Origin: Ignavibacteriales bacterium
Lineage (GTDB): Bacteria > Bacteroidota > Ignavibacteria > Ignavibacteriales > Melioribacteraceae
Assembly (NCBI GenBank): GCA_020059785.1
Contig: JAGVBL010000224.1
Location: forward strand, 1 to 7,262
Direction of reading: 5' to 3'
Length of the DNA stretch: 7,262 nucleotides
Shown here: piece after piece, positions 1-5,492 of the stretch
Layout: the number at the start of each line of letters is the position of its first letter
Numbering within the stretch: the first letter of the stretch is position 1
Notes under the pieces: generated by a model
Databases searched by the model: none
What the model was told of the DNA's origin: nothing
Seen by the model: only the letters and a program-made list of their open reading frames with translations
Program-made: the position numbers and the translations under genes

Positions 1-147
1 GAATTGCAATTCAAGATTTCTAAAAACAGTCTTAAATACTTTGATAATATGACAGGTTCCTGGGAATTTGAGGAAGGTAATTATCTATTTATGGTTGGTA
101 GTTCTTCAAGAAATATTCTGATAGAGAAAAAACATTATGTTAATTAA
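1..147 (+). CDS. Glycoside hydrolase family 3 protein (beta-glucosidase-like), C-terminal end only
   Basis: The frame is open from the first base of the window and stops at TAA (145-147), leaving the last 48 residues of a protein that begins outside. Seen: the pattern LQFKIS...LKYFDN...SWEFEEGNY, then FMVGSSSRNI and a terminal beta strand. This matches the fibronectin type III-like domain that closes many GH3 beta-glucosidases and beta-xylosidases, where a Trp-(x)-hydrophobic-Glu-x-Gly segment precedes a V-G-x-S-S-R/x-D/N-I strand. Known of the family: GH3 enzymes release terminal glucose or xylose from beta-linked oligosaccharides. The catalytic domains are outside the window, so substrate and localisation cannot be read. 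The next gene follows on the same strand after about 25 bases, or overlaps by 11 bases if its upstream ATG is used, so the two are probably one transcription unit. Unlike its neighbour, this protein has no T9SS sorting domain at its end. Confidence 0.72.
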   Translation, partial: ELQFKISKNSLKYFDNMTGSWEFEEGNYLFMVGSSSRNILIEKKHYVN

Positions 148-172
148 ATTGATTAAAGAACTGTATCTATCA

Positions 173-2092
173 ATGATTAGAAAAATCCTTTTTTGTTGTG
201 TAATTATTCTCACGATTGTAAATCATTCTTCAGGTCAGGTTTCATTTACTTCGTCGAATTTACCAATAATTGTCATTAATACTAATGGACAGACAATTCC
301 AGATGAACCTAAAATTACAGCGGATATGGGAATAATTTATAATGGAGAAGGAAAGAGAAATAATTTGACAGACCAGTTTAATATATATAATGGTAAAATT
401 GGAATTGAAAAAAGGGGTCATTCATCACAAATGTTCGATAAGAAACAATATGGAATTGAACTGCGGAATAATAATGGTAATGATATTAAAGTTTCCATAT
501 TAGGAATGCCTGAAGAAAGTGATTGGGTCTTAAATGCATCTTATATTGATCGTTCTTTGTTACGTAATGTTTTGGCTTATAAACTTTCAAATGATCTAGG
601 AAGATATGCATCGAGAACACGTTATTGTGAACTTGTTCTTAATGGTGAATATAGAGGAATATATATTATTCAGGAAAAAATAAAGAGAGACAAAAATCGT
701 GTAGATATTAAAAAGATAAATAAAACGGATAATTCTGGTGATGCTCTTACAGGTGGATATATAATTAAAATTGATCGAGTTGACCCGGGGGATAAATATT
801 GGACTTCTCCTTACCCGGCGGTATTAGGGAGTACAAAATCTCCTATTACTTATATTATTGAATACCCTAAAGCATCGGATATTACTGCTGAACAATTTAT
901 TTACATTCAGAATTATGTAACTGAATTTGAGAAAATTATGCGTTCTGCATTTTACAGAGACCCTTTTGCTGGTTATTACAACTATATTGATATTGATGCT
1001 TTTGTTGATTATTATTTGATAAATGAGTTTTCCAAAAATACTGATGCCTACCGTCTGAGCGCTTTTATGTATAAAAACAAGGATAGTGAAAAAGGTAAAT
1101 TGGTTATGGGGCCGGCATGGGATTTTGATATTTCATTTGGTCTTGCAGATTATGACGATGGATTTAGTCCATCTGGTTGGCAAGCATTGAAGCATTATGA
1201 AGGATTATGGAACGCACCTTTCTGGACAACTAATTTAATGATTGACCCTGTTTTTAAAAATAAACTTGCTAAAAGATGGCATGAATTGAAAAATAATATT
1301 CTGAGTACTTCTGTAATTAACAATTTTATTGATGAGAATGTAAGCTATCTTTCAGAAGCACAACAAAGAAATTTTACTAAGTGGAATGATCTCTTTAATC
1401 CTTTAGTCTATACTTGGCCAAATAAAAATAAATTCTCCAATTATTTGGATGAAATAAACTATCTAAAAAATTGGATTAGCCAGAGAAGTGCATGGCTGGA
1501 TAGTAATCTACCATTAGATTATTCTTTCGTAGAGTGGAAAACTACAGATATTTCAAAATTGAATTTTGAAATTGGAAAAGAACTTAAGCTCCCGGTTTCT
1601 TTTTTTATACAAAGCATTCGTAATGTTTCGTCAATAAAGTTTCATACCCTTAGTAGTGATATAATTATTAATCAATCAACGGATACAATTTCAATAAAAG
1701 TAACTAAACCCGGCCAGTTTATTATTAGGGGAGTTGGGCTGAAAGGATTTGATAATGTTTCAATTTCACCTGAATATGTAATTACAGTTAATACAACTTC
1801 TATTTATGATGATAATCAATATAATACTAATTCATTGCGCTATTTTCAGAACTATCCTAATCCTTTCAATTTAACTACAAAAATAAAATTTTATTTAACT
1901 AAAAATTCCTTCACAAAAATTGTACTTTATAATACTTTAGGTAAAGAAGTTGATATAGTTTTATGCTCTGAGTTAACAGCAGGTTCTCATGAAATTATAT
2001 ATGATTCTAGAAATCTTACTAGTGGTATTTATTTTTGTAGAATTCAAAATGGGATGGAATCAAAAACAATTAAAATGATACTTCTAAAATGA
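173..2092 (+). CDS. Secreted CotH kinase family protein with T9SS type A sorting domain
   Basis: Start: the ATG at 173 gives a compact signal peptide (MIRK, a hydrophobic ILFCCVIILTIV core, then NHSSGQ). An in-frame ATG at 137 would add 12 residues and overlap the GH3 stop by 11 bases; it has a purine-rich stretch just upstream, so it remains possible. Numbering from the 137 ATG (651 aa), the CotH region spans about residues 85-455. It contains LNGEYRGIYIIQEKI (168-182), NEFSKNTDAYR (296-306) and the GPAWDFDISFG motif (325-335), whose WDFD acidic pair matches the metal-binding Asp motif of CotH kinases. A beta-rich linker (about 470-550) leads to the sorting domain: QNYPNPFN (571-578), LGKEV, LTSGIYF and a basic KTIKMILLK end. 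CotH of Bacillus spores is an atypical protein kinase; bacterial homologues fused to secretion domains are common but their substrates are unknown. The inferred location is the cell surface or medium. AT content is very high and no disruption is visible. Confidence 0.88.
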   Translation: MIRKILFCCVIILTIVNHSSGQVSFTSSNLPIIVINTNGQTIPDEPKITADMGIIYNGEGKRNNLTDQFNIYNGKIGIEKRGHSSQMFDKKQYGIELRNNNGNDIKVSILGMPEESDWVLNASYIDRSLLRNVLAYKLSNDLGRYASRTRYCELVLNGEYRGIYIIQEKIKRDKNRVDIKKINKTDNSGDALTGGYIIKIDRVDPGDKYWTSPYPAVLGSTKSPITYIIEYPKASDITAEQFIYIQNYVTEFEKIMRSAFYRDPFAGYYNYIDIDAFVDYYLINEFSKNTDAYRLSAFMYKNKDSEKGKLVMGPAWDFDISFGLADYDDGFSPSGWQALKHYEGLWNAPFWTTNLMIDPVFKNKLAKRWHELKNNILSTSVINNFIDENVSYLSEAQQRNFTKWNDLFNPLVYTWPNKNKFSNYLDEINYLKNWISQRSAWLDSNLPLDYSFVEWKTTDISKLNFEIGKELKLPVSFFIQSIRNVSSIKFHTLSSDIIINQSTDTISIKVTKPGQFIIRGVGLKGFDNVSISPEYVITVNTTSIYDDNQYNTNSLRYFQNYPNPFNLTTKIKFYLTKNSFTKIVLYNTLGKEVDIVLCSELTAGSHEIIYDSRNLTSGIYFCRIQNGMESKTIKMILLK

Positions 2093-2141
2093 TTTTTTGC
2101 ATCCCGCATAAATTGTTTAGGTAATTATTAGGCTTTCCAAA

Positions 2142-2172
2142 AAAATCCCGATCTATGATTGATCGGGATTTT
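2142..2172. terminator. Bidirectional rho-independent terminator between convergent genes
   Basis: A perfect 12-bp inverted repeat, AAAATCCCGATC (2142-2153) and GATCGGGATTTT (2161-2172), encloses a 7-base loop. The strand after the right arm continues TTAGTTTTTA, giving a T-rich tail for the + strand CotH gene. Read from the other side, the run of A before the left arm supplies a T tract for katG, whose stop lies at 2220-2222. The hairpin lies about 50 bases past each stop codon, as expected for a shared terminator of two converging genes. Confidence 0.85.
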
Positions 2173-2219
2173 AGTTTTTAAAGATACATCAGATGTAAAT
2201 TCATATTTCTATGTTTATT

Positions 2220-4421
2220 TTATGCCAGGTCAAATCGGTCAAGGTTCATTACCTTATTCCAAGCTGCTACAAAATCTCTCACAAATTTTTCTTTGTTATC
2301 ATTCTGAGCATAAACTTCTGATAGAGCACGTAATTGGGAGTTCGAACCGAAGATAAGATCTACACGTGTGCCTGTCCATTTCACACTACCTGTTTTACGG
2401 TCACGTCCTTCAAAAATGTCTCCCGAATCTGAAACAGGTTTCCATATAGTATTCATATCAAGCAGATTCACAAAGAAGTCGTTTGATAATTTGCCGACCT
2501 GTTTTGTAAATACACCGTGTTTCGATTGACCCGTGTTGGCACCGAGTACACGGAGGCCGCCGATAAGCACAGTCATTTCCGGTGCGCTGAGTGTTAAAAG
2601 TTGAGCTTTATCAATCAACATCTCTTCTGCAGAAACTGTGTATTTTGTTTTCTGATAATTTCTGAAACCATCAGCTTGCGGTTCTAATACTGCAAAAGAT
2701 TCAACATCGGTCATTTCTTGCGATGCATCTGTTCTACCTGGAGTAAAAGGAACCTGAATATTATGACCAGCTTCTTTGGCTGCTCTTTCAACTGCAGCAC
2801 ATCCGCCAAGAACAATTAAATCTGCCATGGAGACTTTCTTTCCATTTTTCTGAGCATTATTAAAAGTCTTCTGGATATTTTCGAGTACTCCAAGAACTTT
2901 GGATAATTGTGCAGGTTGGTTAACCTCCCAGTTCTTTTGCGGTTCAAGACGAATTCGTGCACCATTAGCACCTCCGCGTTTATCTGAACCACGGAATGTA
3001 GAAGCAGAAGCCCATGCAGTTGATACAAGTTCCGAAGTACTTAATCCGGATTCTAAAATTTTTGTTTTTAGTTCAGCGACATCTTTTGCATCAATTGACG
3101 GATAATCAATAGCTGGAACCGGGTCTTGCCAGATTAAATCTTCTGCCGGAACCTCAGGTCCTAAGTAGCATGCTTTTGGTCCCATATCTCGGTGAGTTAG
3201 TTTGAACCATGCTCTTGCAAATGCATCAGCGAAAGCTTCAGGATCTTTGTGAAATCTGCGGGAGATCGGTTCGTAAATTGGATCGAAGCGTAATGATAAA
3301 TCTGCTGTTGTCATCATTGGTCTGTGTTTCTTTGAAGGATCATGAGCATCAGGAATCATATGTTCTTCTTTAACATCCTTAGCTAACCATTGCCATGCAC
3401 CTGCTGGACTTTTAACTAATTCCCATTCATAACCGAAGAGCATGTCGAAGTAACCCATATCCCATTTAGTTGGATTGGGTTTCCAGGCTCCTTCAATTCC
3501 ACTTGTCGTAGTATGAACTCCTTTTCCTGTTCCAAATTTGTTAATCCAGCCAAGGCCCTGCTCTTCAATTGGTGCTGCTTCCGGTTCGGGTCCAACCAAT
3601 TTGGGGTCCCCCGCACCATGAGCTTTACCAAATGTATGTCCTCCGGCTACGAGAGCAACAGTTTCTTCATCATTCATTGCCATACGTGCAAATGTTTCGC
3701 GTACATCTTTACCGGATGCGACAGGATCGGGGTTTCCATCAGGTCCTTCAGGATTGACGTAGATAAGACCCATTTGAACAGCTGCCAAAGGATTTTCTAG
3801 ATCTCGTTCACCTGTATAACGGCTATTCGGTTTATCACTTGTAGCTAACCACTCTTTTTCAGCGCCCCAATAAATGTCTTCTTCGGGTTGCCAAATATCT
3901 TCACGACCACCACCGAAACCAAAGGTTTTAAATCCCATGGACTCTAATGCGCAGTTTCCTGCTAATATCATCAAATCAGCCCAGGATATTTTATTTCCAT
4001 ATTTCTGTTTAATTGGCCATAGAAGTCTACGTGCCTTATCTAAATTACCATTATCAGGCCAGCTATTAACAGGTGCAAAGCGCTGATTGCCGGTTCCACC
4101 ACCTCCTCGTCCATCTGCAGTTCTGTATGTACCGGCGCTGTGCCATGCCATTCGGATAAATAAACCGCCGTAATGACCCCAATCGGCTGGCCACCAATCC
4201 TGTGAATCTGTCATCAGTTTATACAGGTCTTTTTTAATTGCGGAGTAATCAAGTTTCTTGAATTCTTCAGCGTATTTGAAATTAGGACCCATCGGGTTGG
4301 AAGCCGGAGCGTGTTGATGAAGTATTCCAATGTTTAACTGATTAGGCCACCAATCCTTATTCGAAGTTCCTCTGCCAACCGAGGTTCTTCCTGTGACGGG
4401 ACACTTACTTTCTTTATTCAT
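2220..4421 (-). CDS. katG: Catalase-peroxidase KatG
   Basis: This 733-residue protein has the full length of bacterial KatG (usually 720-750). It is a cytoplasmic haem enzyme that removes hydrogen peroxide by catalase and peroxidase reactions. Distal haem site: R90, W93 and H94 in FIRMAWHSAGTYR. The Met-Tyr-Trp crosslink specific to KatG has all its partners: W93, Y221 (in GLIYVNPEGP) and M247 (in ARMAMNDEET). Proximal site: H262 in GGHTFGKAHGAG, W313 in EGAWKP and D374 in TTADLSLRFDP. R411 in HRDMGP fits the mobile catalytic arginine, and S307 is the counterpart of M. tuberculosis Ser315. The second, degenerate peroxidase-like domain fills about 425-733 and is uninterrupted. The ATG at 4419-4421 is preceded by AAGGAG with 7-base spacing. 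The gene is visibly richer in G+C than the CotH gene, which could reflect acquisition or simply stronger protein constraint. It appears monocistronic, convergent with the CotH gene and ended by the shared hairpin at 2142-2172. Confidence 0.98.
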   Translation of the reverse strand: MNKESKCPVTGRTSVGRGTSNKDWWPNQLNIGILHQHAPASNPMGPNFKYAEEFKKLDYSAIKKDLYKLMTDSQDWWPADWGHYGGLFIRMAWHSAGTYRTADGRGGGGTGNQRFAPVNSWPDNGNLDKARRLLWPIKQKYGNKISWADLMILAGNCALESMGFKTFGFGGGREDIWQPEEDIYWGAEKEWLATSDKPNSRYTGERDLENPLAAVQMGLIYVNPEGPDGNPDPVASGKDVRETFARMAMNDEETVALVAGGHTFGKAHGAGDPKLVGPEPEAAPIEEQGLGWINKFGTGKGVHTTTSGIEGAWKPNPTKWDMGYFDMLFGYEWELVKSPAGAWQWLAKDVKEEHMIPDAHDPSKKHRPMMTTADLSLRFDPIYEPISRRFHKDPEAFADAFARAWFKLTHRDMGPKACYLGPEVPAEDLIWQDPVPAIDYPSIDAKDVAELKTKILESGLSTSELVSTAWASASTFRGSDKRGGANGARIRLEPQKNWEVNQPAQLSKVLGVLENIQKTFNNAQKNGKKVSMADLIVLGGCAAVERAAKEAGHNIQVPFTPGRTDASQEMTDVESFAVLEPQADGFRNYQKTKYTVSAEEMLIDKAQLLTLSAPEMTVLIGGLRVLGANTGQSKHGVFTKQVGKLSNDFFVNLLDMNTIWKPVSDSGDIFEGRDRKTGSVKWTGTRVDLIFGSNSQLRALSEVYAQNDNKEKFVRDFVAAWNKVMNLDRFDLA

Positions 4422-4428
4422 ATTAGAT

Positions 4429-4434
4429 CTCCTT
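4429..4434 (-). promoter_or_regulatory. Ribosome binding site of katG
   Basis: On the minus strand the sequence reads AAGGAG, then seven bases, then the katG ATG. This is a near-consensus Shine-Dalgarno match, fixes the katG start, and shows that this organism does use Shine-Dalgarno-led initiation. Confidence 0.85.
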
Positions 4435-4505
4435 TTAGTTATAAATATTCTATGTCAGGGCTGCTATGTTAAAAAACAGATAATTATTATTAAATAGGAA
4501 TAATT

Positions 4506-4520
4506 CTTATCTAGAATAAG
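4506..4520. promoter_or_regulatory. Possible PerR/Fur-type operator upstream of katG
   Basis: CTTATCTAGAATAAG is a 15-bp imperfect palindrome in a 7-1-7 layout, with the outer five base pairs of each arm complementary and the two inner pairs mismatched. It lies about 85 bases upstream of the katG ATG in very AT-rich DNA. The layout and sequence recall PerR/Fur boxes (7-1-7, ending ATTATAA), and katG is a classic PerR or OxyR target. A weak -10-like TAGAAT is at 4447-4452 on the minus strand; if that is the promoter, the palindrome lies upstream of -35, which suits an activator better than a repressor. In AT-rich DNA such a match could be chance. Confidence 0.25.
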
Positions 4521-4655
4521 CATTTATTTATAGAATATCAAGTATTCCGATAATTACCAATCAATTTCGGCTATCAAAATATTTTACTAAAGTTATTATT
4601 TGTAAAGTAATTAAAATCAACCAAAGATTATTTGAATATTCATTTAAAGATCAGG

Positions 4656-4671
4656 TCAAATGACCACAGGA
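4656..4671 (+). repeat. Left terminal inverted repeat
   Basis: This 16-bp repeat pairs with 5260-5275 with one mismatch, at position 12. With the two G outside it, its outer half also forms a small palindrome, GGTCA-AA-TGACC (4654-4665), which the right end does not share. Confidence 0.7.
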
Positions 4672-4693
4672 GATTATTTTCAATCATAAAATT

Positions 4694-4697
4694 GGAG
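4694..4697 (+). promoter_or_regulatory. Ribosome binding site inside a short hairpin
   Basis: GGAG lies eight bases before the ATG at 4706. It is the left arm of GGAG-ATA-CTCC (4694-4704), so the Shine-Dalgarno sequence could fold onto the bases just before the start codon. Such a fold would lower translation, as seen with expression-limiting leaders of some transposase genes. The stem is only 4 bp with a 3-base loop and may be coincidental. Confidence 0.45.
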
Positions 4698-4705
4698 ATA
4701 CTCCT

Positions 4706-5206
4706 ATGGAAAAAATTAGTAATTCTGATTCTTATGGACTCAAGCGTCTTGAATCTAAGAACGCTAAAAATACCATCATTCAAAAGCTGTCTCAAGATTT
4801 TAACTTGACTCCTATTATTGCTGAAGCTTTTTACAAACAAGTTTCCATCTACTTCTAAGAACATTCTAACATCTCTCTTTCAAGCGGCGAAGTTTCTTAT
4901 GAAGCTGTTTCTTCTTCTGAACCGGCCGGTAAACACATCAAGCTTACTCGCAAAGTTACCGTACGACTTAAGCTAATGGACATTAATACCGACTTCGATG
5001 CTTTAGCTAATTACGGTCTTGCTGGTATGAGGCGTCACCGCATTGAAATTTTGTGGAATCATGATATTAAAGACCCCGATAAAATCTCTCATCTTGCAAG
5101 ACTCTCTAAAAAAGTTGTTCACCAATATATTGATCTGTTGCCGGCTAAATTCTCCCAGAGGGGTCCATCAGGAAAAAACAGCTTTTCAAAGAACATGGAT
5201 GCTTAA
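4706..5206 (+). pseudogene. Degenerate DUF1670-like gene of the inverted-repeat element
   Basis: The ATG at 4706 has a GGAG ribosome site. The frame reads 50 codons, meets TAA at 4856-4858, and continues in the same frame from EHSNISLSSGEVSYEAV to a final TAA at 5204-5206, giving about 165 residues in all. The text on both sides of the TAA joins smoothly: an N-terminal part (SYGLKRLESKNAKNTIIQKL, then DFNLTPIIAEAFYKQ), a middle part (EPAGKHIKLTRKVTVRLKL) and YGLAGMRRHRI. From memory this pattern resembles DUF1670 proteins, a multicopy family of unknown function in bacteria and archaea, usually roughly 300 residues long. After RRHRI the sequence jumps to DPDKISHLARLSKKVVHQYIDLL, a helical segment like the C-terminus of that family, so a central block seems deleted. 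Its ATG lies inside the inverted-repeat element, which suggests it was the element's own gene. The family call is from recall; the decay is read directly. Confidence 0.6.
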
Positions 5207-5259
5207 TTATGTTTTTTTATCTTTCTACTACTATTTGTTTTTTGCTCGTTTTTTACTTT

Positions 5260-5275
5260 TCCTCTGGTCATTTGA
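5260..5275 (-). repeat. Right terminal inverted repeat
   Basis: TCCTCTGGTCATTTGA is the inverted partner of 4656-4671 (15 of 16 positions). Only two bases (5276-5277) separate it from the TAG stop codon of the peptidase gene at 5278-5280. Confidence 0.7.
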
Positions 5276-5352
5276 TACTATTTTAAGAAAATCATCTTTT
5301 TTGTTTGTGAAAAATTTGCGGCAGTAAGTTTGTAAAAATATATCCCGCTTGT

Positions 5353-5387
5353 CAATTCTCCATTTTCAATTTTCAATTCGCAATTAT
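5353..5387 (-). repeat. Heptanucleotide tandem repeat inside the sorting-domain coding sequence
   Basis: On the + strand, CAATT or CCATT recurs with an exact spacing of 7 bases at 5353, 5360, 5367, 5374 and 5381. On the coding (minus) strand this is five copies of AATTGNN or AATGGNN. It encodes the CELKIENGEL stretch just before the conserved LTSGIYFYKL strand of the T9SS domain. Since 7 is not a multiple of 3, gain or loss of one unit would shift the reading frame. Confidence 0.7.
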
Positions 5388-5472
5388 AGCTTCCGGGTTG
5401 TTTATATTCATCAACAAGTGTTGCAACTTCTTTACCTAATGAATCGTAGACTTTTAACACAACTCTTTGTGC

Positions 5473-5492
5473 GGACGAAGCATGCTTCGTCC
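5473..5492. repeat. Perfect 20-bp palindrome (REP-like) inside the sorting-domain coding sequence
   Basis: GGACGAAGCATGCTTCGTCC is its own reverse complement over all 20 bases and is flanked by GC-rich bases in otherwise AT-rich DNA. It is translated as part of TKHASSAQRV. Compared with the CotH sorting domain in this window, the segment between the K-[FY]-x-[IL] strand and the next strand is eight residues longer here (15 against 7). This agrees with in-frame insertion of a short palindromic repeat of about 24 bp. Confidence 0.75.

Larger units (their letters stand above)
4656..5275. mobile_element. Small inverted-repeat-bounded element (decayed IS or MITE-like), about 620 bp
   Basis: The left end TCAAATGACCACAGGA (4656-4671) and the reverse complement of the right end (5260-5275), TCAAATGACCAGAGGA, agree at 15 of 16 positions. 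The similarity stops sharply on both sides. Between them lies one broken reading frame on the + strand, starting 35 bases from the left repeat, followed by a T-rich stretch (5207-5259). Terminal inverted repeats around a single short gene are the layout of an insertion sequence or of a non-autonomous derivative. I could not find a convincing target-site duplication beside the repeats, and no DDE transposase is visible. It is therefore probably a deleted copy that relied on a relative elsewhere, or an old copy whose flanks have diverged. Confidence 0.6.

Noticed and set aside
2899..4086. Several short frames (60-95 codons) inside katG on both strands
   Set aside because: All are shadows of the strongly conserved katG reading frame and show no start signals or domains of their own.
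4560..4620. Weak inverted repeat TTACT...AGTAA in the katG upstream region
   Set aside because: Only 5-bp arms in very AT-rich DNA, with no supporting context.
4640..4864. Minus-strand open frame of 74 codons across the left end of the element
   Set aside because: It is antisense to the DUF1670-like remnant, crosses the inverted repeat and has no recognisable motif; the + strand frame has a ribosome site and family-like sequence.
5043..5327. Plus-strand open frame of 94 codons running from the remnant into the peptidase gene
   Set aside because: It is a shifted frame over the remnant, passes through the T-rich spacer and the right inverted repeat, and ends inside the opposite-strand peptidase.
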